DNA of 64,000 nucleotides, from the NCBI GenBank assembly GCA_028097405.1, contig JAOHEK010000001.1, forward strand, positions 1 through 64,000, written 5' to 3'. Below are positions 1 to 7,585 of the stretch, one piece after another. Each line of letters opens with the position of its first letter. Position 1 is the stretch's first letter. A program made the position numbers and the translations under genes. The notes under the pieces are model-generated. The model was given only the letters and a program-made list of their open reading frames with translations. It ran no database searches and was not told where the DNA came from. The DNA is from Paracoccaceae bacterium. GTDB lineage: Bacteria; Pseudomonadota; Alphaproteobacteria; Rhodobacterales; Rhodobacteraceae.

Positions 1-227
1 TTGGCGCTGAGCATACGCATCAGGCTTTTAGGGTCCTTGTCCATGTCTTGCGCCAAAGCCTCGAATCCCACGGTCGCGTTGACGTAGTCACGCAGTAGCA
101 CCTTGCCGGTCTCCAGATCGTCGCTGAGCATCGCCTCGATTGCTTCGCGGAATAGACCCGCCCGAAACTCAGGATCGCGCTCAGCACGCGCTTTGATCGT
201 GTCTTTGAAGTCTTTTGTCAGTGGCAT
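1..227 (-). CDS. Antitoxin-like DNA-binding protein of an addiction module (HigA-like), truncated by window edge
   Basis: Reverse-strand translation from ATG at 227: MPLTKDFKDTIKARAERDPEFRAGLFREAIEAMLSDDLETGKVLLRDYVNATVGFEALAQDMDKDPKSLMRMLSA...; directly downstream of a RelE/HigB-like toxin. Confidence 0.75.
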   Translation of the reverse strand, partial: MPLTKDFKDTIKARAERDPEFRAGLFREAIEAMLSDDLETGKVLLRDYVNATVGFEALAQDMDKDPKSLMRMLSA

Positions 228-228
228 G

Positions 229-588
229 TCAGTCGCCTTTCTCTTTGCGGGCCTTGTAGTCGTCCCAATATGCTTTGGCCTGCTCTATGTCTTTCGACTG
301 GCGCTTTTTCGTCCCGCCACAGAGCAGGATCACAAGTGTATCGCCGTCTTGGCCAAAATAGACGCGGTAACCGGGGCCGAAAGTGATGCGCCGCTCGGAC
401 ACGCCTTGGCCTACTGGCTTCACATCGCCAAGATTCCCGGTTTCGATCCGTGCAAGCGCCGTTCGCACCTTCAATGCCGCCGCCGTATCCAGACCATTGA
501 ACCAATCCTCAAACGGCGTTTTCCCCGTTTCGGTGGCATAGACAACAAGCTTATTCATTGGAGTTATTGGTGACACATGCGTTACCAT
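229..588 (-). CDS. RelE/HigB-type toxin (phage-derived Gp49-like family)
   Basis: 119 aa with FEDWFNGLD...KVRTALARIETGNLGDVKPVGQGVSERRITFGPGYRVYF...LLCGGTKKRQSKDIEQAKAYWDDY; paired with downstream antitoxin. Alternative start at MNKLVVYAT. Confidence 0.85.
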   Translation of the reverse strand: MVTHVSPITPMNKLVVYATETGKTPFEDWFNGLDTAAALKVRTALARIETGNLGDVKPVGQGVSERRITFGPGYRVYFGQDGDTLVILLCGGTKKRQSKDIEQAKAYWDDYKARKEKGD

Positions 589-609
589 TTGTCAATCTAT
601 TTTGCAGCG

Positions 610-2133
610 TCAGTGCGTCATCCCCCGATCCATCTCGACCTCCCGCGCCTCTAGCTCTGTCTCAACCTCTCTTTGGCGGCTTTCACTAATTTCAAGCTGG
701 TCTCGAGTTGCGTGCGCAGCTTCCCGTAGTTCGAGCCCTCGCTCAACAAGCCGTGCAACGCAGCCACGGACGCCGTTTGCGATTGAATGAGCACCGACAC
801 GCAAGCGGCCAATCCATCCATCTGGCTCTGCATCCTGTTCGTCGAGCGCGCCTCTAACCCGCTCAATTCCTTTGCTGAGACCTCGCAGGCCGTCACCAAC
901 CGCTCGACGCACGCGAGCAAGTCGTGTTCCAAGGCTGTCAGGGGTGTCGTCATCTAATTCTCCTCGATCTTGATGCAGGTCACTGATCTGCCGCCCAGCG
1001 TGCAGGTTCTCACGCGCGTTTTCGTCGGATCCAGCACCAGCCATGTCGCGTCCTCCCTGTCGATCCGCGTCAGGCCCAGGTCCGTCAATTCCGAGCTGGT
1101 CAGCATCAGCGTCCAGAGCAAGCTCGCGGCCATCATCGAGACGGTCCCGACCAAGAACGTCCCCGTGATCAGCCAGGGCGAGATCGTCAGCCAGCTCTTG
1201 TTCTGTCGCAGAAAGGTGCGGGTATCGCTCTCGATTGTACGATGCGCGATGGTCGCAATGTGCTTCAAATCGGTCCTGAAGCTCTCCAGCTGGGATGCCA
1301 TCGAGGCGGCGTAGTCCTGCCTGATCGTGTCCAGTTCCGCGTTCAACTTCTCGCTCAGCCGGGTCGGCTTGCCAGTTTTCATGGAAAATCTCTCCTTTTA
1401 GACGCCAGCGTTCGTCCGTGTCGGGGTCGCGGGCCGTTAGGTAATCCTTGCCGACGCGAGGCAGGTCGTAGCCCGCGTCTGTGAGGGCATCGACCATGGT
1501 TGCGCGGTCGGTAATCTGGCCAATGCTGATCTGGTCTTGCAGCCATGCATGCAGCTCGTCGCGGCCTTGGGCGCGTGTTGGGGTCTCCATGGTATCGCGG
1601 ACCTCTTGCACACGCTCCAACTCCATCGGATCGGCCCAGCCGTGGCGCTGGTTCATCACGTCGCGCAAACTATCGAACGCTTTCTCATAGCCGGGCGGCG
1701 CGATGTTCAGGCTGCGGCTCGAGGTCAGCTCCAAGCGCGGCGTGCAGAAGTGAAGCTCGACACGGTCTTCGTGGGTATGTCGGACCCAAAGCATGTCATA
1801 TTGCGTCGGGTCCAGCCCCGCGAAGGCCAGATCCTCGAAGTGACCTATGACCTCGGCCTGCTGGTCCTCGGTGGGTGCATCCTCTGCGGCAAAGCTGATC
1901 ACGCCCGCACGATAGGTCCATTGGTGACGGCTGGCATCGATCAAGGCTTCGGTACGGTCTGGATTGCCGCGCAGGACTTCTGGTAGAGGCTCCCGCGTGA
2001 CGGTCATCGGCTGGCCGTCGGCATCGCGGATCAGGTCGCGGTTGTCGTCATAGGCCAGCACCTTGTCCGCAACGAGGTAGCCGACCGGGCCAGCGCCCGC
2101 GCCTTTGCCATTGCGGAAGAACTTGATCAACAT
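610..2133 (-). CDS. Relaxase / mobilization nuclease (MobA/VirD2-like)
   Basis: 507 aa; HTHEDRVELHF histidine motif, N-terminal relaxase-like sequence, immediately downstream of a MobC-like gene. Confidence 0.8.
   Translation of the reverse strand: MLIKFFRNGKGAGAGPVGYLVADKVLAYDDNRDLIRDADGQPMTVTREPLPEVLRGNPDRTEALIDASRHQWTYRAGVISFAAEDAPTEDQQAEVIGHFEDLAFAGLDPTQYDMLWVRHTHEDRVELHFCTPRLELTSSRSLNIAPPGYEKAFDSLRDVMNQRHGWADPMELERVQEVRDTMETPTRAQGRDELHAWLQDQISIGQITDRATMVDALTDAGYDLPRVGKDYLTARDPDTDERWRLKGEIFHENWQADPAEREVERGTGHDQAGLRRLDGIPAGELQDRFEAHCDHRASYNRERYPHLSATEQELADDLALADHGDVLGRDRLDDGRELALDADADQLGIDGPGPDADRQGGRDMAGAGSDENARENLHAGRQISDLHQDRGELDDDTPDSLGTRLARVRRAVGDGLRGLSKGIERVRGALDEQDAEPDGWIGRLRVGAHSIANGVRGCVARLVERGLELREAAHATRDQLEISESRQREVETELEAREVEMDRGMTH
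651..953 (-). CDS. Small MbeD/MobD-like mobilization protein nested out of frame within the relaxase gene
   Basis: 100 aa (MTTPLTALEHDLLACVERLVTAC...); starts directly after the stop codon of the 954..1382 ORF (TAG ATG); different frame from relaxase; same arrangement as ColE1 mbeD. Confidence 0.5.
   Translation of the reverse strand: MTTPLTALEHDLLACVERLVTACEVSAKELSGLEARSTNRMQSQMDGLAACVSVLIQSQTASVAALHGLLSEGSNYGKLRTQLETSLKLVKAAKERLRQS
954..1382 (-). CDS. MbeB/MobB-like mobilization protein with one TM segment, nested out of frame within the relaxase gene
   Basis: 142 aa (MKTGKPTRLSEKLNAELDTIRQDYAASMASQLESFRTDLKHIATIAHRTI...WLTISPWLITGTFLVGTVSMMAASLLWTLML); same strand as relaxase, other frame; position as ColE1 mbeB. 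Confidence 0.6.
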   Translation of the reverse strand: MKTGKPTRLSEKLNAELDTIRQDYAASMASQLESFRTDLKHIATIAHRTIESDTRTFLRQNKSWLTISPWLITGTFLVGTVSMMAASLLWTLMLTSSELTDLGLTRIDREDATWLVLDPTKTRVRTCTLGGRSVTCIKIEEN

Positions 2134-2600
2134 CGGCGCGCGGCCTCGATGATCTGGGCAAGCTGGCGCTCGATGGTCAGCAGGCGGCGGGCAACGGTGA
2201 GCGCATCGAGGTCAACACTGCCTGCCAGCATCGCACGGTTCAGCCATCGCGCGATCTGGTTGAGGTTGCCGCCAATGCGCCCGATTGCCAGCACCAGCGC
2301 AGGATCAACGCGGGGAATGGGCTTGCGACGGCGTGCCTCGGTCAGGCCAAGCGCCTCGCGCAGCAAGGTCGCGGCGGGCAGGCCAGCAGCCTCGGCTTTG
2401 GCGCGGAGCTGGGCCTTCTCTGCCGCTGTGCACCGAAAGACGAAAGTCTCGGCCAGCGGCTCTTTGGTGCGGGCATAGCCTGCGCCGGTGGGGTTCGAAG
2501 GGGAGGCTTGCCGCCCCTCGCAAGGTCCCGTGTCAGCAGCGCCAGCGTATGACATGGGTCGCCTTGCTGTTTGCTCTTCGGTGGGATCGGTTGTGGTCAT
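2127..2600 (-). CDS. MobC-like relaxosome accessory protein
   Basis: FVFRCTAAEKAQLRAKAEAAGLPAATLLREALG...GRIGGNLNQIARWLN... is the typical MobC pattern; start at MTTTDP overlaps the end of the upstream HTH gene; 3' end overlaps relaxase start. Confidence 0.85.
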   Translation of the reverse strand: MTTTDPTEEQTARRPMSYAGAADTGPCEGRQASPSNPTGAGYARTKEPLAETFVFRCTAAEKAQLRAKAEAAGLPAATLLREALGLTEARRRKPIPRVDPALVLAIGRIGGNLNQIARWLNRAMLAGSVDLDALTVARRLLTIERQLAQIIEAARRC

Positions 2601-3469
2601 GATCTGAGGCCTGCGGCTTGGACTTGCGCCGTTGTCACCAGCTTGGAGGCCAGCAATCTGTCGATCTGCTTGGCCGTGATGTGTTTGCACATCGGGCTAC
2701 GATCACCGATCCAACAGGCCAGCCGCGCATGGTGATCGGCCTGCAACGCCGCTGTCTTTTCTCGGTCCTCCGCCTGCTTCCCGACATAGGCTTGCCAACG
2801 CCGCGTCTGAAACCAGTTATCGGAAAAGCAGACCTTGGAGCGGGTGAAACCTGCACTGTCGGTGGCGTAGGCTTGGACCGCCTGCCGCAAGTCCTCCGGT
2901 CTGACCCCTTCCTTCATGGCCTCTTCGATCTGGGCAAGGCAGGCTGCTTTGCCACGCAATCGGTCGGGCGGATAGACTGCCAAAATCTTCTCAACCTCCA
3001 CCGCCTCGCGCTCGCGCGAAGGAGGTTCTTGTTTAGGTTCAATGGTAAGGTTCCTGTCCCGATTTGAGACTACCCCCGTCTCACCCTTGAGACTTTTCCC
3101 CCGCTTTTTTGAGACGTTTCCCCCCGTCTCATTCTGAGACTCAACCCCTTTGGGACCGCTGTCCCCACCCTTCGGGCGGGCGCTTGGACCAAGGACAATG
3201 TCGAGGTGCAATTCATACTGATTGGACCCGCGCCCGCCATCACCATCCCCTCGGGCATGGCGTGTGACAAGGCCGTATTCCTCCAAGGTCGTCATGTGCC
3301 GAAACAGCGTTGCACGGCCCATCTCGCACTCGTCCGCTAACCGCTGTGCGCTTGGGTTGCATTGGCCCGTTTCTTTATTGTGAAAGTCTGCCAGTTGAAT
3401 CAGCACAATCTTGGCGGCGGGCTTCACGCCTTTGACGTTCGCGGCCCAGATCAACGCCATGCCGCTCAT
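2597..3469 (-). CDS. Winged-helix plasmid replication/initiator-like protein
   Basis: 290 aa: N-terminal HTH (AKIVLIQLADFHNKETGQCNPSAQRLADECEMGRATLFRHMTTLEEYGLV), C-terminal separate domain, operon-like with mob genes. Confidence 0.6.
   Translation of the reverse strand: MSGMALIWAANVKGVKPAAKIVLIQLADFHNKETGQCNPSAQRLADECEMGRATLFRHMTTLEEYGLVTRHARGDGDGGRGSNQYELHLDIVLGPSARPKGGDSGPKGVESQNETGGNVSKKRGKSLKGETGVVSNRDRNLTIEPKQEPPSREREAVEVEKILAVYPPDRLRGKAACLAQIEEAMKEGVRPEDLRQAVQAYATDSAGFTRSKVCFSDNWFQTRRWQAYVGKQAEDREKTAALQADHHARLACWIGDRSPMCKHITAKQIDRLLASKLVTTAQVQAAGLRS
3065..3140. repeat. Four iteron-like repeats keyed on TGAGAC, spacing 23/22/25 bp
   Basis: TGAGAC at 3065, 3088, 3110 and 3135, each followed by C-rich tract; two with GTCTCA partner (tgagactacccccgtctca, tgagacgtttccccccgtctca). 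Confidence 0.6.
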
Positions 3470-3588
3470 ACTGGTGATCCTAAGAAAGCAGGTAACTGTG
3501 TTGGGGCGTTTGAAACATTCCCGTTAAGTTCACGGTTTGTCAGGGGACATTTTGAAACATAAGCCCATAGATTTATTTGATAAAATGG

Positions 3589-3637
3589 ACGGATTGCAAA
3601 TCCGTGTACACGAGTTCGATTCTCGTACTCGCCTCCA
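3589..3637 (+). other. 3' fragment of tRNA-Cys(GCA), probable attachment site of an integrated element
   Basis: acggattgcaaatccgtgtacacgagttcgattctcgtactcgcctcca = anticodon arm (GCA), T-arm, 3' acceptor and CCA; no matching 5' acceptor (GGCGAGT) or D-arm upstream. Confidence 0.75.
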
Positions 3638-3652
3638 TTTAAAATCAATGAC

Positions 3653-4222
3653 TTAGATGAATTTCAAGAAATGCCCTAGGGCGCTTCTAAACATTCTGGT
3701 TTTGTTCTGTTCTGATGTGCGGGTGGTTTGGTCCGAGCAGTCGACCAGCGGTGTAAGAACACCGATCCAGAGGGCAACAGCCAGCAAATGCAACGTCAAT
3801 GCGATGTCGAGCAGTGTAGTGTCACGGCCAGAGACATGTCCGACGTGATCAAAGGACCAGATCGCAATGACCTCACCTAATACCGAGATCCAAATTCCAA
3901 CGCGGCCTATGAACAGGCCAGCGATCAACAGACCAAGACCCACCAAACGTAACAGCAAAGCAGTGCCTACAGGTGTGGTCCAAAGCAGGCCAAGCATCTC
4001 AAGATCGGTCATGCCGCTGACATCGCCCGTCAGATTGGCACCGCGCAATGAAAAGGCGAGGATCGTTGCCATCACCCCCAAAACGGCGAATGCCACGGCC
4101 AAACCACGAGTGCGATCCAGCCGAAACATCAACGTGGCGATGACTGTGCCAGCCGCAGTCATCACACCAAGATAGAGCGCAAACTTTGTGATGATGGCCG
4201 CCAGCCCGAACGCATCAGGCAT
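3653..4222 (-). pseudogene. Truncated CopD-family copper resistance membrane protein
   Basis: 189 aa CopD-like N-terminal part (HVSGRDTTLLDIALTLHLLAVALWIGVLTPL...ALGHFLKFI*); ends where CopD family normally continues, 15 bp from the tRNA fragment. Confidence 0.65.
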
Positions 4223-4325
4223 TATTCAACAGTGAAACTGAAGGTGCCGTTCAGCGCGTGACCATCAGAGCCTAGTCCGCGCCACCTGCAACCAGTAAGG
4301 CGGCAACCGCCATTATTGATCTCAT
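4222..4325 (-). pseudogene. copC remnant (signal-peptide start joined to C-terminus)
   Basis: Reverse strand: MRSIMAVAALLVAGGAD* then, in another frame, SDGHALNGTFSFTVE* (CopC-like C-terminus); TAA overlaps copD ATG. Confidence 0.6.
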
Positions 4326-4398
4326 TGCAGGCTCCGCCCCTTAGGTCTTTTCAGTGTTGCTAAGGCTTCTTGTTGATGGAGGGTCAAATGCTTTGTCA

Positions 4399-5148
4399 TC
4401 ACAGCTTCGACAGCATCCAGATGGCCATCCCGACCATCATCAGATTCTCGGTCAATGATACGAACCCCAACGGAACCTTGCTGTCTCCACCGACGCAGGC
4501 GCATTTGAGTTCACGTTTGTCGATGTAAACCGCCTTCAACACGCTGATCGCGCCGATGCTGGCCACAAACAACGCTGCTGGTGCCGACAACCACGTGAGA
4601 ACACCCACCATCATAAGCAGACCTGCCCCAGTCTCAACAAACGGATAGACATATCCGTAGCGAACCCACCGTTGGGCCAGCAGGTCGTAGTTCAGGAACA
4701 TCGTCGCAAATCGTTCAACGTCTTGCAGTTTTTGCAGACCCAACAGCACCATGGATATCGAGATGAACCATTCCAATGTCCGTCCCGTGAATACGGCACC
4801 TAACGCCAACCAAGTAACAGCGATGGCCATCATCAAAGCGACCGAGAACAAAGCGATGACAGGTTTATAGGTCGTGGTATCTTTAGACTTGGTGGCTTTC
4901 CCTAGATGTGCGCTCAGGTCATCGAAACCACCGATGCGTTCTTTGCCAATGAACGTCTGTGGCGTCGTCTTCACATCATGTTTGGCTTTGAAGGCATCAA
5001 CCTCTTCGCGGTTGGTAAGGTGACGGTCTTTCACATGAAAGCCCTGACGTTCCAGCAGGTCTTTGGACTTCAGCCCGTACGGACACATATGATCGGTCAT
5101 CACCATGCGATAGAGAGTGGCAGTTTTGGCAGCGGTATCCTTGGGCAT
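4399..5148 (-). CDS. Glutaredoxin-MauE/DoxX-like membrane fusion protein
   Basis: 249 aa: N-terminal glutaredoxin fold (CPYGLKSKDLLERQGF...TTPQTFIGKERIGGFDDLSAHLG) plus multi-TM MauE-like C-terminus (ELKCACVGGDSKVPLGFVSLTENLMMVGM). Confidence 0.8.
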   Translation of the reverse strand: MPKDTAAKTATLYRMVMTDHMCPYGLKSKDLLERQGFHVKDRHLTNREEVDAFKAKHDVKTTPQTFIGKERIGGFDDLSAHLGKATKSKDTTTYKPVIALFSVALMMAIAVTWLALGAVFTGRTLEWFISISMVLLGLQKLQDVERFATMFLNYDLLAQRWVRYGYVYPFVETGAGLLMMVGVLTWLSAPAALFVASIGAISVLKAVYIDKRELKCACVGGDSKVPLGFVSLTENLMMVGMAIWMLSKL

Positions 5149-5215
5149 GGTGTCTCAATCCTTTTGCGGGTGTGTTCCTCAGGAGAACGACCAACCTTGA
5201 AGTTTCTACATCACC

Positions 5216-5246
5216 AACCTAATCTCTCCAGTAACTGGAAGGTCAA
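5216..5246 (-). promoter_or_regulatory. MerR/CueR-type promoter driving the glutaredoxin-MauE gene
   Basis: Reverse strand TTGACC - 19 bp - TAGGTT with spacer dyad ttCCAGTtACTGGa; adjacent to CueR-like gene. Confidence 0.75.
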
Positions 5247-5257
5247 GGGCGCGTTTC

Positions 5258-5641
5258 ATGAATATTTCTGCTGCTGCGAAAGCTTCGGGTCTGCCCGTCA
5301 AAACTGTGCGCTACTATGCTGACATCGGCTTGGTGGACGCACCTTCGCGATCAGAGGCAGGATACCGTAGCTACGATGACGTAGCAGTTCGTAAACTGGT
5401 ATTTGCCCGAAGGTCACGTGCGTTCGGCTTCAGCATAGAAGAATGTCGGGAGCTTCTGGGGCTGTATCAAGATCAGGACCGCACAAGCTCTGAGGTCAAA
5501 CGCATTGCGTCAAAGCGTCTTGAGGAGATCGAAGTCAAACAACGTGAACTTCAATCCCTGCACGATGCGTTGGCGCATCTTGTGACATCTTGCCGTGGAG
5601 ACCACAGGCCTGACTGTCCAATCATCGACTACCTAGGGTGA
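5258..5641 (+). CDS. cueR: MerR-family regulator, CueR-like
   Basis: 127 aa: MNISAAAKASGLPVKTVRYYADIGLV...GYRSYDDVAVRKLVFARRSRAFGFSIEECRELLGLY...CRGDHRPDCPII (CueR metal loop). Confidence 0.85.
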   Translation: MNISAAAKASGLPVKTVRYYADIGLVDAPSRSEAGYRSYDDVAVRKLVFARRSRAFGFSIEECRELLGLYQDQDRTSSEVKRIASKRLEEIEVKQRELQSLHDALAHLVTSCRGDHRPDCPIIDYLG

Positions 5642-5749
5642 GCGGGCTTTGCAGCGACGCGGAAGCGAAACAGCCATTAACCTTTCCGGTTCTTTGCGTC
5701 ATGATCTGTCACGCACGGGCGCCATGCCCCCATCTTGGAAGGATGTCCC

Positions 5750-6643
5750 ATGACCAAACCCAGCATCGGCTTTATCGGCGTCGGCCTTATGGGTCACGGT
5801 ATGGCCAAGAATATCGTCGAAGCAGGCTATCCCTTGGCGGTCACCGCCTTTCGCAAACGCGAAGCTGTGGACGATCTGGTGGGCCGTGGTGCCGCTGAGA
5901 AAGCTGATGTGAAGTCCGTCGCAGAAACCTCAGATATCATTTTCCTATGTGTGACCGGATCAATCGAAGTCGAAGCCTTGATGCGTGGACCCGACGGGAT
6001 CATTGCCGCGCTTAAGCCGGGGGCCATTGTCGTTGATTGTTCTACCTCTGATCCGGTTTCGACGCTTACACTGGCGGCCGAGGTTGAAGCCGCAGGCGGT
6101 CGCTTTGCCGATGCGCCGCTTGGGCGAACCCCGAAGGAAGCGTGGGACGGCACGCTTGACGCGATGGTTGGGGCATCTGATGAGGTATTTCAGATCATCA
6201 AACCCGTCATTGACACATGGGCGGGTGTGGTGGTGCATTTGGGCGACGTGGGGCTGGGTCATAAGATGAAATTGGTCAACAATTTCATCGCCATGGGCTA
6301 TGGCGCGCTTTATTCTGAGGCTTTGGCGATTGCGCGCAAATCCGGCCTATCTACGGAACAATTCGACAGCGTCATCCGCCCCGGTCGGCTGTCTAACGGG
6401 TTTTACGAGACCTTCATGAAATGGTCTTTGGAGGGCGACGAAAACGCCCATAAATTCGCTATCAGCAATGCCCACAAAGATATGGCCTACCTTGCAAATC
6501 TGGCGACATCTGTTGGCGCTGTGAACCCCATGCAGGCCGTTGTGAAGAACGCCTATGCCGCCATGGATGCGGCTGGCGAAGGTGATCGCTTTGTGCCGAT
6601 GTTGGCCGATTTTATCGCCCGTACGAATGGCTTGAAGGATTAA
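5750..6643 (+). CDS. NAD(P)-dependent oxidoreductase, 3-hydroxyisobutyrate dehydrogenase family
   Basis: IGFIGVGLMGHGMAKNI Rossmann motif; DAPLGRTPKEAWDG; GLGHKMKLVNNF; start at MTKPS preferred. Confidence 0.9.
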   Translation: MTKPSIGFIGVGLMGHGMAKNIVEAGYPLAVTAFRKREAVDDLVGRGAAEKADVKSVAETSDIIFLCVTGSIEVEALMRGPDGIIAALKPGAIVVDCSTSDPVSTLTLAAEVEAAGGRFADAPLGRTPKEAWDGTLDAMVGASDEVFQIIKPVIDTWAGVVVHLGDVGLGHKMKLVNNFIAMGYGALYSEALAIARKSGLSTEQFDSVIRPGRLSNGFYETFMKWSLEGDENAHKFAISNAHKDMAYLANLATSVGAVNPMQAVVKNAYAAMDAAGEGDRFVPMLADFIARTNGLKD

Positions 6644-6761
6644 ACAGCCCTTAAACCCCAAGCCCTGACCGCAGAAACGCTTGATTTCCCAGCTTTTCCC
6701 GGTCAGCTTGCGGGACTTAAGACAAGCCATACGAAACGCTTGCCACAATGGGGAGATACAC

Positions 6762-7478
6762 ATGAGAACGCTAATCATCACATTAGCCACCACAGTTGCG
6801 ATGGCCGGGTCGGCCATGGCCCAAGACGTCGTCCGTTTGGGAACCGAGGGCGCCTACCCTCCGTGGAACTTCATCAATGACGCCGGTGCCGTCGATGGCT
6901 TCGAGCGCGAGTTGGGCGACGAGCTGTGCAAGCGCGCATCATTGAACTGCGAATGGGTCACGAACGAATGGGATTCGATCATCCCAAACCTTGTGTCCGG
7001 CAACTATGACGTCATCATCGCAGGCATGTCGATCACAGACGAACGCGACGAAGTGATCGACTTCACTGCAGCCTATACGCCACCTGATCCATCGACCTTT
7101 GCTGCCGTGTCAGATGATGTAGATCTGACAAGCGGCGTCATCGCGGCTCAGACCGGTACCATTCAGGCAGGCTATGTGGCTGAAACCGGTGCAACACTGG
7201 TCGAATTCGCAACCCCAGACGAAACAATTGCCGCTGTTATGAACGGTGAAGCCGATGCGGTTTTGGCCGATGACAGCTTTATCAAGACGGCTCTTGAGGC
7301 GAATGGTGATCTGCAGGTTGTTGGCGATCCTGTTGCTTTGGGCGGTGGTGTTGGCATGGGCATCCGCGAAAGCGATACTGAATTGCGCACCAAGTTTGAC
7401 GCGGCCATTGACGCCATGAAGGCCGACGGCAGCCTCAACACGATGATCGAAAAGTGGGAAGTCAGCTCGAAGTGGTAA
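6762..7478 (+). CDS. Amino-acid ABC transporter substrate-binding protein
   Basis: Signal peptide MRTLIITLATTVAMAGSAMAQ; EGAYPPWNFINDAGAVDGFERELGDELCKRA. Confidence 0.92.
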   Translation: MRTLIITLATTVAMAGSAMAQDVVRLGTEGAYPPWNFINDAGAVDGFERELGDELCKRASLNCEWVTNEWDSIIPNLVSGNYDVIIAGMSITDERDEVIDFTAAYTPPDPSTFAAVSDDVDLTSGVIAAQTGTIQAGYVAETGATLVEFATPDETIAAVMNGEADAVLADDSFIKTALEANGDLQVVGDPVALGGGVGMGIRESDTELRTKFDAAIDAMKADGSLNTMIEKWEVSSKW

Positions 7479-7585
7479 GTGCTGATCTTTGACGCCAATC
7501 GGGGTCGGGTTCGCCCGGCCCCAACACGACGACCCAAAAAACGACGGGATTACACGTTGGACCACTCTTGCGTTGATGCCACCTG

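Noticed and set aside
3466-3648. 60-aa minus ORF MILNGGEYENRTRVHGFAIRPF...
   Set aside because: Antisense translation of the tRNA-Cys fragment; a well-known artefact.
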